Source: Rhodoferax sp. (GTDB lineage: Bacteria; Pseudomonadota; Gammaproteobacteria; Burkholderiales; Burkholderiaceae_C). Taken from it: a DNA stretch of 37,879 nt. The stretch is taken from contig VMTC01000086.1 in NCBI GenBank assembly GCA_013791765.1, positions 1 to 37,879 of the forward strand, given 5' to 3'. A model generated the notes under the pieces. That model saw only the letters and a program-made list of their open reading frames with translations, searched no databases and was not told where the DNA came from. This document shows, one piece after another, positions 6,924-15,502 of this stretch (the first letter of the stretch is position 1; each line of letters opens with the position of its first letter). A program made the position numbers and the translations under genes.

Positions 6924-7445
6924 TCAGCGTTTGAGCCGCAGCGTCTGCGCGATCAAGGTCTGGGCCTGCAGGCTGTCCCACTCTTTGGCGCCCACATGCT
7001 TGGCCAGTACCCGCCCTTGCGCATCGACCAGCAGGGTCAGCGGCAGCCGGTTGGCGCCGAGCATGTTTTCCAGCACCAGCTGACTGTCAATGTAGTGGCT
7101 GAAGCTGGTGGGGTAGCGCTTGAGAAAGCCCTGCGCCGCCTCGCGGTAGTCGTCGGTCGAGATGCCGATCACCGCAAACTGTTGGCCCAGCTTGCTGCGC
7201 GCCAGCCGCTCCAGCGACGGCATTTCTTGCTGGCACGGGCCGCACCAGCTGGCCCACACATTGATGAGCAGCGCTTTGCCGCGGTAATGCGACAGCAGGT
7301 GCGACGGACCCGACAGACCCTGCATCGGGACATCGCGCAGTACGCTGCCCACTTCCACTTCGCCGGGGGTTTTGGCAGCCGCCCAGGGAGCCGGGCCCGC
7401 CAGACCCAGCAGCAATGCGCAGATCAAGGAATACATTGTTTTCAT
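6924..7445 (-). CDS. TlpA/ResA-type thiol-disulfide oxidoreductase
   Basis: A 173-residue exported thioredoxin-fold protein. Residues 1-24 are a signal peptide (LICALLLGLAGPAPWAAA). The active site is WCGPC with C68 and C71, inside the typical KALLINVWASWCGPCQQEMP context of TlpA and ResA reductases that act on periplasmic cysteines, often for cytochrome c maturation. A cis-proline loop is seen as LPLTLLVDAQG. It begins 9 bp after the diguanylate cyclase gene, so the two are probably cotranscribed. The specific partner is unknown. Confidence 0.87.
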   Translation of the reverse strand: MKTMYSLICALLLGLAGPAPWAAAKTPGEVEVGSVLRDVPMQGLSGPSHLLSHYRGKALLINVWASWCGPCQQEMPSLERLARSKLGQQFAVIGISTDDYREAAQGFLKRYPTSFSHYIDSQLVLENMLGANRLPLTLLVDAQGRVLAKHVGAKEWDSLQAQTLIAQTLRLKR

Positions 7446-7454
7446 CGGGGCAGC

Positions 7455-8909
7455 CTAATTTTCTACATCATAAAACCGGACCGCATTGCGTCCAGCGTCT
7501 TTGGCTTGGTACATGGCCGCATCGGCCCATTTGAGCACCTCGTCCTGGCTGGCTTCGTTGCCCAAAAAGACCACGACCCCAATGCTGGCCGAGCAGCGGT
7601 GCGCCACCACGCCATCGGAGCGACCCTCCTGCGGAGTGGCCAGGGCATAGGGCTCCGACAAGCTCAGGCGGATTTTTTCGGCCATGCTGCGGGACATCTC
7701 CAATGCTTGCGCTTGGCCCGGGGACAACTCAGCGAGCATGACCACAAACTCGTCACCACCCAAACGCGCCACCGTGTCCACCTCGCGCACGCAACTCTTC
7801 AGACGGCGTGCGACTTCGATCAACAGCGAATCGCCGACCGCATGGCCCCAGGCGTCATTGAGGGACTTGAAATTATCCAGATCAAGAAACATCAAGGCGC
7901 CGTGGCAGCCACTGCGCTTGCTCGCCACCAGCGCCTGCGCGAGACGATCGCTCAGCAGGCGCCGGTTGGGCAATTGGGTCAACGGGTCATAAAAGGCGAG
8001 CTGGCGCACCTGGTCTTCCAATTGTTTGCGCTCGGTGATTTCCCGGGTGATGCCGTGGTAGCCGGTAATCGTGCCCTGGGCGTCGCGCTCGGGCTTGGAC
8101 CGAACCTCGCCCCACAGCAGGCGGCCATCTTTGCAGCGGTGCTGCACTTCAAAGCTCAGGAACCCAGTCAGCTTGCCCGCCTGTTCAGTGGCCTGGGCCT
8201 GGCGCATGAGGGCCTTGACGGTGGCAGCGCCCTCGTCTGAAAACAACTCAAAGACCGAGCGACCCAGCATCTCTTGGGCCTTATAGCCGCGCAGCCGCTC
8301 GTCCGCCGGGCTGATGTAGATCAGGCGAAGGTGGCGATCGGTCTTCCAGATCACGTCCAGCGCATCCTCGGTCAGCAGGCGGTACCGGGCCTCGCTGGCG
8401 TGCAGCGCCTGTGTGCGCGCGTCTACCAACGCCTCGAGCGCGCTGTTGCGTTCGCGCAGGCTCTTGAGTGGGTAGATCTCGCCTTCCTGCGCCAGGTGGT
8501 AGGGAATGGAAATGCCGCTGTGCACAATTTTCCAGTCCACCTCTTCCAAACGAAATATCAGCACCAGGCGCGCCGTTTCCTTGGACAACACATGCTCCGG
8601 CATGGGCAGGTGAATGTGAAAGAAGGCGGTGACGACGACCACGTCAGCGCTGATATCCTGCAAAGCGATGTCCAGCATCTCGATGCGGATGCGAGCCGGC
8701 ACCTGAGCAAAATCCTGTCGGGTGATCCTGACCCAGGCCTGCCTGTCTTTCACCAGAAAATCCCCGCTTCCGGCGTAGCCGCTGAAGTTGTCGCTGAAGC
8801 GCTCGGTCAGAGCGTCGTCGCGCGCGGCGTACATCTCGATGTACTGGTCAAACAGCGATCGAATTTGACGTTCGCGATCCGGGAGCGCAGCGCTAGTAGT
8901 GCGTTTCAT
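7455..8909 (-). CDS. SnoaL/NTF2-like-PAS-GGDEF diguanylate cyclase
   Basis: A 484-residue cytoplasmic signalling protein, read from the ATG at 8909 (a TTG one codon upstream is less likely). Residues about 10-140 resemble a SnoaL/NTF2-like sensor domain. A short helical linker (about 150-170) leads to a PAS/PAC module (about 175-290, ending TGYHGITREITERKQLE) and a GGDEF domain. The active loop is intact (ARLGGDEFVVML), and an RxxD product-inhibition site (REVD) lies exactly five residues before it, so it should make cyclic di-GMP with feedback control. No membrane segments are visible, so the signal is likely cytosolic. The first codons lie in the arm of a palindromic element, which also supplies its upstream region. 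Confidence 0.88.
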   Translation of the reverse strand: MKRTTSAALPDRERQIRSLFDQYIEMYAARDDALTERFSDNFSGYAGSGDFLVKDRQAWVRITRQDFAQVPARIRIEMLDIALQDISADVVVVTAFFHIHLPMPEHVLSKETARLVLIFRLEEVDWKIVHSGISIPYHLAQEGEIYPLKSLRERNSALEALVDARTQALHASEARYRLLTEDALDVIWKTDRHLRLIYISPADERLRGYKAQEMLGRSVFELFSDEGAATVKALMRQAQATEQAGKLTGFLSFEVQHRCKDGRLLWGEVRSKPERDAQGTITGYHGITREITERKQLEDQVRQLAFYDPLTQLPNRRLLSDRLAQALVASKRSGCHGALMFLDLDNFKSLNDAWGHAVGDSLLIEVARRLKSCVREVDTVARLGGDEFVVMLAELSPGQAQALEMSRSMAEKIRLSLSEPYALATPQEGRSDGVVAHRCSASIGVVVFLGNEASQDEVLKWADAAMYQAKDAGRNAVRFYDVEN

Positions 8910-9056
8910 CAAAACGGTTACGAAATGAAATTGATGAATTTTTCTGTCTGGCTAGGCGAGAGGAGGCGCCATAGCCGTAGCTATGGCAACGACGAACAAC
9001 AACGCCAGGCGGGACAAGACGCAATTTCATGTAAGTGTTTTGGTGAAACGCACTAC
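8896..9056. repeat. 161-bp palindromic element A
   Basis: The outer arms GTAGTGCGTTTCATCAAAAC (8896-8915) and its near-complement at 9037-9056 match at 19 of 20 positions. Further imperfect pairing continues inward (ATGAAATTG, GTC, GGCG). Near the middle is a perfect hairpin, GCCATAGC-CGTA-GCTATGGC (8978-8997). The left arm contains the start codon of the diguanylate cyclase gene. The centre and overall plan match the element at 21371-21536. Confidence 0.8.
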
Positions 9057-9099
9057 CAGCCATGGTGGGGGAATCCGAAAGTTTTTCAAACAGAAACAA

Positions 9100-9141
9100 T
9101 GCACGCAGGGGCCCCGCTGTGAGGTGAGCCCCGTGCGTGCA
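9100..9141 (-). terminator. Terminator downstream of pepP
   Basis: TGCACGCAGGGGC (9100-9112) pairs with GCCCCGTGCGTGCA (9128-9141) with one bulge. On the minus strand the stem is followed by ATTGTTTCTGTTTG. It lies about 55 bp past the pepP stop codon, fitting an intrinsic terminator for that transcript. Confidence 0.65.
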
Positions 9142-9195
9142 CAGGGCCTCACTTTACACCTTGCAACGAATAGCTTCCATTCACGCGCCGGCGCA

Positions 9196-10605
9196 TCAGC
9201 CCCGCATCAGCGCTTCAATTTCATCGACCGTCACCGGCACGTCTCGGCTGATCAGTTCGCAGCCGCTGGCGGTGACGATGGCGTCGTCTTCAATGCGGAT
9301 ACCAATGTTGTGAAACTGCGCCGGCACGCCATCCGCAGGCCGCACATAAATGCCGGGCTCGAGCGTCAGCACCATGCCCGCTTGCAGGATGCGCGCCGGC
9401 CGGTCCCGGATGACTTCGCCGGTGAGCGCGTCCTTGCGCGTGCTGACGTTGCCAATCTCCGACGGTTCGGTGTAGGCGCCGCAATCATGCACGTCCATGC
9501 CGATCCAGTGGCCGGTGCGATGCATGTAGAACTGAAAGTAAGCGCGTTTCTCGATCACATCCTCCAGACTGCCGACCTTGTTCGGGTCGAGCAGCTTGAG
9601 GTCGAGCATGCCTTGCGCCAGCACCTTGACGCTGGCCTCGTGCGGGTCGGTGAAGCGCGCCCCAGCGCGGGTCGCGCCAACGGCTGCTTCTTGCGAGGCC
9701 AGCACCAGTTCATAGAGCGCGCGCTGCGGCCCGGTGAACGTGCCGTTGGCCGGGAAGGTGCGGGTGATGTCACTGGCGTAGCCGTCGAGCTCGCAGGCGG
9801 CGTCGATCAGCACCAGCTCACCGTCACGCACTTGGCCCGCGTCGGCGCGGTAGTGCAGCACGCAGGCGTTGGCGCCAGCGGCCACGATCGAACCATAGGC
9901 CGGGGCCTGCGAGCCGTGGCGGCGAAACTCATACAAGAGTTCAGCGTCCAAGTGGTATTCGCGCACTTCCTGGCCGGCGCGCAGCATGCGCGCGCTGAGT
10001 TGCATGGCGCGAATGTGGGCACCTGCACTGATTTGCGCGGCGCGGCGCATGGTGGCCTGCTCGTGCGCGTCTTTGACCAGGCGCATTTCATCGAGCACGC
10101 CGCACAGGTCGCGCTGCTGCTCGGGGCACAACGCACCAAAACGCACGCGGGCGCGCACGCTACTAAGCCAGCCATCCATGCGCGTTTCCAGCCCCTTGTG
10201 GGTGGCAAAGGGGTACCAGACGGCGTCACGGCCATCGAGCAGACCGGGCAGTTGGGCGTCCAGTTCGGCGACCGACAAGGCCGCGTCCACACCAAGGGCT
10301 GCTGGTGCCGCCTGCGGCCCGAGCCGAAAGCCGTCCCAGATTTCGCGCTCGGGGTCTTTGGGCTGGCAAAACAGCGTGCTCTTACCGTCGCCGGTGATGA
10401 CCAGCCAGGCTTTGGGCTCCGTGAAGCCGCTCAGGTAGTAGAAATAGCTGTCCGGACGGTAGAGGAAATCGCTGTCGCGGTTGCGCTGCTGCTCGGGTGC
10501 GGTGGGGATGATGGCAATGCCGTTCGGGCCGATGCGTTGGGCCACTTGCGCGCGACGTTGGGCGTAGCCCGTATCGGCAGTATTCACCAGAGTTGTTGCG
10601 GTCAT
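9196..10605 (-). CDS. pepP: Xaa-Pro aminopeptidase (M24B)
   Basis: A 469-residue cytoplasmic metallopeptidase that removes an N-terminal residue in front of proline. The N-terminal creatinase-like domain has the PepP hallmark NRDSDFLYRPDSYFYYLSGF. The pita-bread domain carries all metal ligands: two Asp in IDAACELDGYASDITRTFP, His in HRTGHWIGMDVHDCG, Glu in TLEPGIY and Glu in IRIEDD. Length is normal for the family. The start is an ATG with GGAG about 9 bp upstream. It lies 19 bp after the nucleotidyltransferase gene on the same strand, so the two are likely cotranscribed. Confidence 0.95.
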   Translation of the reverse strand: MTATTLVNTADTGYAQRRAQVAQRIGPNGIAIIPTAPEQQRNRDSDFLYRPDSYFYYLSGFTEPKAWLVITGDGKSTLFCQPKDPEREIWDGFRLGPQAAPAALGVDAALSVAELDAQLPGLLDGRDAVWYPFATHKGLETRMDGWLSSVRARVRFGALCPEQQRDLCGVLDEMRLVKDAHEQATMRRAAQISAGAHIRAMQLSARMLRAGQEVREYHLDAELLYEFRRHGSQAPAYGSIVAAGANACVLHYRADAGQVRDGELVLIDAACELDGYASDITRTFPANGTFTGPQRALYELVLASQEAAVGATRAGARFTDPHEASVKVLAQGMLDLKLLDPNKVGSLEDVIEKRAYFQFYMHRTGHWIGMDVHDCGAYTEPSEIGNVSTRKDALTGEVIRDRPARILQAGMVLTLEPGIYVRPADGVPAQFHNIGIRIEDDAIVTASGCELISRDVPVTVDEIEALMRG

Positions 10606-10624
10606 GGGTGTGCTCCAAAGGGCG

Positions 10625-11464
10625 TCAAGGTTGGGCAGTGGGCGGATTCAAATTCAGGGCGTGCAGCCGCTCGGGCGTGCCGACGTCGGTCCAGGGGCCG
10701 TCGTACAGCTCGGCCGACACGCGTCCATGGTCCATGGCGGCACGCAGCAGCGGCCCCAAAGGGGCTTTGATGCCCAGCGGGTTGCCGCTAGCGATGTCGC
10801 ACCAGGGCGGCTCGAACAGGGCGCGGCGGTACAGGCCGATGGTGGAATAGGTGTAGCGCGCTCGCTCATCTGAATCGGGCAGATTGAGCGCCAGGGCGAT
10901 GCTGCCAGAGGCGTCCAGACCAAAGTCGCCGCGCAGGTGGTGCGCCGGGTTGGGCACCAGCCACAGGTGCGCCAGCTTGTCACTGGCCACAAAACGCGCC
11001 AGCGCCGCCGGGCTAAAGACAAAGTCCGGCGCATAGACATCACCAGCGAGCACCCAGAACAGGTCTGCGCTGGCGCCAACGGCCGTGGGCGGGCACAAGA
11101 GCGGCAAGGCGCGCGCAATGCCGCCGGCGGTTTCCAGGGCGCCGCCAAAATCCTCGCCTTCGTGCGAATAGCAAATGCTCAAGCTATATCTATTTGATAG
11201 CTGCTCAGGCATACTGGACGCGGGCTGGAGGCTGAAAATATCTTTAAATTGTGCCGAAATCTGCGCACCCAACCAGGCCGTGTTGACCACCACTCGGCGC
11301 ACGCCAGCGTGCGCCAGCGCCTCCAATTGCCATTGCATCAATGCTTTGCCGCGCACCGCCAGCAAGGGTTTGGGCGTGCTGTCGGTCAGCGGGCGCATGC
11401 GCTCGCCGCGGCCTGCGGCCAGCAGCATGGCGGCCACCTGGGGGCGCTGTGCGGGCGGTGGCAT
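10625..11464 (-). CDS. MurU-like sugar-phosphate nucleotidyltransferase
   Basis: A 279-residue nucleotidyltransferase of the GT-A/RmlA type. The nucleotide-binding signature AAMLLAAGRGERMRPLTDST and the lysine in PKPLLAVRGKALM lie at residues 11-43. The best match is MurU, which makes UDP-MurNAc from MurNAc-1-phosphate in peptidoglycan recycling; the usual kinase partner AmgK is not next to it here. The start is taken at the ATG at 11464; a GTG three codons upstream is possible. Residues about 75-95 (DIFSLQPASSMPEQLSNRYS) are encoded by a dispersed repeat read antisense and look like an insertion in the loop before YSHEGEDFGGALETAGG, which is conserved. Confidence 0.85.
   Translation of the reverse strand: MPPPAQRPQVAAMLLAAGRGERMRPLTDSTPKPLLAVRGKALMQWQLEALAHAGVRRVVVNTAWLGAQISAQFKDIFSLQPASSMPEQLSNRYSLSICYSHEGEDFGGALETAGGIARALPLLCPPTAVGASADLFWVLAGDVYAPDFVFSPAALARFVASDKLAHLWLVPNPAHHLRGDFGLDASGSIALALNLPDSDERARYTYSTIGLYRRALFEPPWCDIASGNPLGIKAPLGPLLRAAMDHGRVSAELYDGPWTDVGTPERLHALNLNPPTAQP
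11180..11240 (+). repeat. Dispersed ~60-bp repeat, copy 2 (inside the murU-like gene, antisense)
   Basis: AGCTATATCTATTTGATAGC, then TGCTCAGGC, a spacer, then ACGCGGGCTGGAGGCTGAAA and TAT. It follows the same plan as the copies at 26583 and 28813. It lies within the nucleotidyltransferase coding region in the opposite orientation and keeps the gene frame open. Confidence 0.75.
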
Positions 11465-11519
11465 GACGGACACGCGGGTCAGTACTCAGTAGCCAGTCGC
11501 GCCGGATGTCGCTTGACGC

Positions 11520-12296
11520 CTATTGCTCGGCAAAGGCACGCTCGATCACGAAGTCACCTTGGCGGGTGGTGTTGCCTTCCATGAAATCGCGCTTTTCCAG
11601 CAGGTGCTTGAGGTCGCGCAGCATGTCGGGGCTGCCGCACAGCATGACGCGGTCGTGCGCCGGGTCGAACTTGGGCAGGCCCAGGTCCGTCTGTAGCTGG
11701 CCGCTTTCCAGCAGCGTGGTGACGCGGCCCTGGTGCACAAAGGGTTCGCGCGTCACGGTCGGGTAGTACAGCAGCTTTTGCGTCACCATGTCACCCAGGA
11801 ACTCATGCTCGGGCAGCTCGAGCTTCAGGTAGTCGTGGTAAGCGAGTTCGGCCACCTCGCGCACGCCGTGCACCAGTATGACTTTCTCAAAGCGCTCATA
11901 GGTTTCGGGGTCGCGCACAATGCTCAGGAACGGCGCCAAACCGGTGCCGGTGCCGATCAGGTACAGGTTTTTGCCCGACAACAAGTAGTCGATCAGCAGT
12001 GTGCCCGTGGGTTTGCGCCCGACCACAATCTTGTCGCCGACCTTGATGTGCTGCAGGCGCGAGGTCAGCGGACCGTCTTGCACCTTGATGCTCAGGAATT
12101 CCAGATGATCCTCGTAATTGGCGCTGACGATGCTGTAGGCGCGCAGCAGTGGCTTGCCGCTTTCCAGGCGCAGGCCGATCATGGTGAAGTGGCCGTTGGA
12201 GAAACGTAGGGTCGGGTCGCGCGTGGTGGTAAAGCTGAACAGACGGTCGGTCCAGTGGTGAACGGTCAAAACGGTTTCTTCTAGAAAGGCACTCAT
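11520..12296 (-). CDS. fpr: Ferredoxin--NADP(+) reductase
   Basis: A 258-residue FAD enzyme that exchanges electrons between NADPH and ferredoxin or flavodoxin. The FAD-binding motif RAYSIVSANYEDHLEFLSIK and the NADP-binding motif LIGTGTGLAPFLSIVRDPET are both clear, and the C-terminus GDFVIERAFAEQ resembles bacterial subclass I enzymes. Length matches the family. It is divergent from gspA with 128 bp between start codons, and 55 bp separate its end from the nucleotidyltransferase start on the same strand. Confidence 0.93.
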   Translation of the reverse strand: MSAFLEETVLTVHHWTDRLFSFTTTRDPTLRFSNGHFTMIGLRLESGKPLLRAYSIVSANYEDHLEFLSIKVQDGPLTSRLQHIKVGDKIVVGRKPTGTLLIDYLLSGKNLYLIGTGTGLAPFLSIVRDPETYERFEKVILVHGVREVAELAYHDYLKLELPEHEFLGDMVTQKLLYYPTVTREPFVHQGRVTTLLESGQLQTDLGLPKFDPAHDRVMLCGSPDMLRDLKHLLEKRDFMEGNTTRQGDFVIERAFAEQ

Positions 12297-12424
12297 AGGG
12301 GGTCTTTAAAAATTCCAGTGGACAACAGGAATGACAAGCACAAAGGGGCGGATTGTAGAACCCAGGGGCTCTTGGGCAGCCCTGCGCCAGACCCTGTTGC
12401 GACGCGGGGTTATCCTTGACCCTT

Positions 12425-14122
12425 ATGTATTCGCAGCATTTCGGCTTGAGCCAAGACCCTTTTTCCATCGCACCGGACCCGCGTTACCTGTTCATGAGCG
12501 AGCGCCACCGCGAGGCGCTGGCGCATTTGCTCTACGGCGTGGTCGGTTCGGGCGCTGCAGCGGGCAGCAGCGGCACCGGGGGCGGCTTTGTGCTGCTCAC
12601 CGGCGACATTGGCACCGGCAAGACCACCATTTGCCGCTGCTTTCTGGAGCAGATTCCCGCCGGCTGCCAGGTGGCTTACATCTTCAACCCCAAGCTCAGC
12701 GTAACGGAGTTGCTGCAGTCGATCTGCGAGGAGTTCCACATCACGCTGGCCGCTGGTGCCTCAGGCGCGCCCAGCGGCAAGGACTACATCGACGCGCTCA
12801 ATGCCTTCTTGCTGCAACGGCACGCGAGTGGGCAAAGCAGCGTGCTCATCATCGACGAGGCGCAGAACCTGCAAGCCGAGGTGCTGGAGCAGTTGCGCCT
12901 GCTGACCAACCTGGAGACCAATGAGCGCAAGCTGCTGCAGATCGTGCTGATTGGTCAGCCCGAGCTGCGCACGCTGCTGGCACGCCCGGAGCTCGAACAA
13001 CTCGCGCAGCGCGTGATTGCGCGCTTTCACCTGGACGCCTTGAGCGCCGCCGAGAGCAACCAGTACATTGCGCACCGGCTGGCGGTGGCGGGGCACAGCG
13101 GCGCGCTGCCCTTTGACCGGCCCGCCCTGCAACGCATTCACCGCCTCGCGCGCGGCGTGCCACGGCGCATCAACCTGCTGTGCGGGCGCTCCCTACTGGG
13201 CGCTTGGGCCAGCGGCGCAGCGCGCGTGAACCGGCGCGTGGTGGACAAAGCGGCGAGCGAGGTATTCGGGCCCAACCCGGCGCCGCCGCCCCTTGCGCGC
13301 AGGCGCAGCGCCTACGCGCTGGGCGCACTGGGCTTGGCGATCAGCGCCGCGCTGGCGGGCTGGCTGCTGTGGCCGCTGGAGCCACCGGCGCAGCCCTTGA
13401 CCCCGGTGACCCCGGTGACCCGCGTGCCAGCTGCGTCGCTGGCTGCGTTGACGCCAACCCCGCCAGTGGCGCTGCGACCCAGCGCGCCTGGAGAGATCGA
13501 CGCGCTGCTGGCGCAACTGCCGCGCGACATCAACACGGCTTGGCGCGCGCTGGCCAGCCTTTGGGCGCTGCCTGCGCTGGCAGACGCGAACGCGGGCGAC
13601 CCCTGTCTGGCATTGGCGCCACAAGCGCTGCAGTGCTACCGCAGCAAGCAGCTCAGCGTGCCTCAGCTGCGCCAGCTCGGGCGCCCCGGCATCTTGAGCC
13701 TGCAGGGCGCGGACGGCGTGCCGGTCTATGCGCTGCTGGTGGGCCTGGGCGAGCAGAGCGCCACGCTGCAGCTGGGCAGCAGTCTGCAAAGCGTGCGGCT
13801 GGTCGCGCTGGGGCGGCTTTGGCGCGGCGACTTTGCCACCTTCTGGCGCGTACCGCCGGGCTATGCCGCGGGCCTGCCAGAGGGCAGCCGCGGACCGGCG
13901 ATCGACCAGCTGGCGACTCAATTGGCGCGCCTTGATGGCACACCTGCACTCAGCGCGGGCCAAGGCCCGGCGCAGCTCGATGCCGCGCTGCGCGAACGCG
14001 TGCGGGCCTTTCAGCGCGCCCAAGGTCTCCAAGCGGACGGCCAGCCAGGCCCCATGACCTTCATGCAACTTGACAGCGCCACGGGCGGCCCTGGGCCGCG
14101 CCTGCAAACCGACCCGAATTGA
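12425..14122 (+). CDS. gspA: GspA/ExeA-type AAA ATPase with peptidoglycan-binding domain
   Basis: A 565-residue inner-membrane ATPase of the ExeA family, which works with GspB to place the type II secretin in the cell wall. The start is put at the ATG at 12425 (MYSQHFGLSQDPFSIAPDPR, the usual N-terminus) rather than the TTG three codons before. Walker A is GDIGTGKTT at residues 60-68 and Walker B is LIIDEAQNL near residue 140, with a sensor in IVLIGQPELR. A single membrane helix lies near residues 295-315 (ALGLAISAALAGWLLWPL). The periplasmic tail ends in a PG_binding_1 repeat (LRERVRAFQRAQGLQADGQP). No other type II secretion gene is in the window. Confidence 0.87.
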   Translation: MYSQHFGLSQDPFSIAPDPRYLFMSERHREALAHLLYGVVGSGAAAGSSGTGGGFVLLTGDIGTGKTTICRCFLEQIPAGCQVAYIFNPKLSVTELLQSICEEFHITLAAGASGAPSGKDYIDALNAFLLQRHASGQSSVLIIDEAQNLQAEVLEQLRLLTNLETNERKLLQIVLIGQPELRTLLARPELEQLAQRVIARFHLDALSAAESNQYIAHRLAVAGHSGALPFDRPALQRIHRLARGVPRRINLLCGRSLLGAWASGAARVNRRVVDKAASEVFGPNPAPPPLARRRSAYALGALGLAISAALAGWLLWPLEPPAQPLTPVTPVTRVPAASLAALTPTPPVALRPSAPGEIDALLAQLPRDINTAWRALASLWALPALADANAGDPCLALAPQALQCYRSKQLSVPQLRQLGRPGILSLQGADGVPVYALLVGLGEQSATLQLGSSLQSVRLVALGRLWRGDFATFWRVPPGYAAGLPEGSRGPAIDQLATQLARLDGTPALSAGQGPAQLDAALRERVRAFQRAQGLQADGQPGPMTFMQLDSATGGPGPRLQTDPN

Positions 14123-14126
14123 GCCC

Positions 14127-14807
14127 ATGTCTTATATTCTCGACGCCCTGAAACGGGCTGATGCCGAACGCGGGCGCGGCGCCGTGCCCGGCTTGCACAC
14201 GCGCCAGTTGGCGAGTCCAAGCAAGCGCGATCCAGGCGAACCCGGCGCAGGCCGCGCGCTTTGGCTGGGCATTGCTGCAGCGCTGGCGCTGGCGGGTATG
14301 GGTGGCGGCCTGTGGCTCTGGCAAACACCGGCCCAGGCGCCTGTCGCGGTGGTCGCGCCAGCTGTGGTCATTGCAGCCCCAGTGAGCGCGGCGCCCGCGC
14401 CCGTGGAGAACGCCCGCCTCAAGGCGCAAGCCGAACCGAGGCGCGCCGCGCCCGCCCTGGCGACACCCCCACCCGTAGCAAGGCCGCCCAAAACCGTTTC
14501 GGCACAAGCCAAACCCGAGGCCAAAGCCGAGCCCGCCGTCACGGCCAAAGCAAGCGTCAAAGCGAGCGCCACCTTGACGGCGGTGCCGCTGCTCAGTGAG
14601 TTGCCCGACGAACTGCGCCGCCAAGTGCCGGCCATCACCATCACCGGTGCGGTCTACGCCGCTAACCCGGGCCAGCGGCTGCTCTTGGTCAACAACCTGG
14701 TGCTAAGCCAGGGCGCGCTCGCCGCGCCCGAGCTGAAACTGGAGGAAATTCAGCCAAGCAGCTCGGTCTTCAGCTTCCGCGGCACGCGCTTTCGGGTGGC
14801 GCATTAA
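14127..14807 (+). CDS. gspB: GspB-like type II secretion assembly protein
   Basis: A 226-residue partner of GspA. The start is the ATG at 14127, because MSYILDALKRADAERGRGAVPG is the conserved GspB N-terminus; longer frames upstream run inside gspA. After a short cytoplasmic segment there is one membrane helix (LWLGIAAALALAGMGGGLWL, about residues 47-66), then an Ala/Pro/Lys-rich periplasmic linker, then a conserved C-terminal domain (ELPDELRRQVPAITITGAVY, continuing to FRGTRFRV). It starts four bases after the gspA stop, so the pair is coupled. Confidence 0.85.
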   Translation: MSYILDALKRADAERGRGAVPGLHTRQLASPSKRDPGEPGAGRALWLGIAAALALAGMGGGLWLWQTPAQAPVAVVAPAVVIAAPVSAAPAPVENARLKAQAEPRRAAPALATPPPVARPPKTVSAQAKPEAKAEPAVTAKASVKASATLTAVPLLSELPDELRRQVPAITITGAVYAANPGQRLLLVNNLVLSQGALAAPELKLEEIQPSSSVFSFRGTRFRVAH

Positions 14808-14863
14808 CGCGGCGCATTAGGTGGCGCATTGGCCTGCCCTGGCGTTTTCGACTTGCCAAACAA

Positions 14864-14888
14864 TTCTGGCGCCACGAAGGCGCCAGAA
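14864..14888 (-). terminator. Hairpin between gspB and the YXWGXW gene
   Basis: TTCTGGCGCC-ACGAA-GGCGCCAGAA is a perfect 10-bp stem with a 5-base loop. On the minus strand it is followed by TTGTTTGG, so it best serves the minus-strand gene that ends at 14924. It may also slow plus-strand transcription leaving gspB. Confidence 0.65.
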
Positions 14889-14923
14889 CAGGGAGTCAAG
14901 TGCTATTGCAGTGCCCGGGGGCA

Positions 14924-15358
14924 TCAATCGTTGTGCTTGCCCTTGCCCTTGCCACCATGCTTGCCGTTGTCGTCACCCTTGCCGCGACCGTTGTTCCAGT
15001 GCTTGGGCTTTTTCTGTTTTTCAATCTTCACGGCCTTGTAATGGACATCGCGTTGCCAGTTGCCGGGTTGGCGCACATAGACGGTGCCGCGTTGCTCCCA
15101 ACGGTCGGGCGACCAGACGTAACCCTCGCGCTGGACGATGGTGCGGCCACGCACCCAAATGTGACGATCGCCATTGAGCGTCCAGTAGCCCGGCGCCCAG
15201 GTGTAACCCGGTGCGATGACGGGCCTGGCCTCGACCAGCGGCGCCGGCGGTACGAGGTTGATGTTGACGCTGATTTGCGCCATGGCCGGCAGGGCCACGG
15301 CACTGGCGGCTACCAGAACGGACAGCACAAGATGGCGTACATTGAGACTTGGTTTCAT
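14924..15358 (-). CDS. YXWGXW-type exported protein with basic C-terminal tail
   Basis: A 144-residue predicted periplasmic protein. Residues 1-28 are a signal peptide (LVLSVLVAASAVALPAMA). The mature part has the YXWGXW-like repeat pattern (GYTWAPGYWTLNGDRHIWV, then EGYVWSPDRWEQRG), common in Burkholderiales secreted proteins of unknown function. The C-terminal 35 residues are Lys-, Gly- and His-rich (GRGKGDDNGKHGGKGKGK), which may bind nucleic acid, polyanions or metal. It is divergent from the AsmA gene. Function is not known. Confidence 0.8.
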   Translation of the reverse strand: MKPSLNVRHLVLSVLVAASAVALPAMAQISVNINLVPPAPLVEARPVIAPGYTWAPGYWTLNGDRHIWVRGRTIVQREGYVWSPDRWEQRGTVYVRQPGNWQRDVHYKAVKIEKQKKPKHWNNGRGKGDDNGKHGGKGKGKHND

Positions 15359-15502
15359 GGTTTTCCTTGGTTTATTGACTGTTCAATGATGGCAGCTTCG
15401 GTCTGCCTGATCCGTGCGCTGGCGCACCGACTGCCGCACGCCGCGCGTTACCATTGCGCCACTATGGGCGGCTCGTGCCCGGCCCAGTGATTCTGGAAAA
15501 AT

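Noticed and set aside
8896-9056. Integron attC site
   Set aside because: Lacks the attC core sites and any gene-cassette layout; the centre is a short perfect hairpin shared with another palindrome.
6912-9122. Long plus-strand frames opposite the TlpA and diguanylate cyclase genes
   Set aside because: They mirror real minus-strand genes in GC-rich DNA and show no domain; the opposite strand has full-length recognised proteins.
8983-10770. 595-codon plus-strand frame opposite pepP
   Set aside because: It is antisense to a complete M24 peptidase with all metal ligands and its product has the Arg/His/Ala-rich look of a shadow frame.
14796-14830. Short tandem repeat GTGGCGCATT at the gspB end
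   Set aside because: Three imperfect copies over 35 bp at the 3' end of the gene; too short and simple to interpret.
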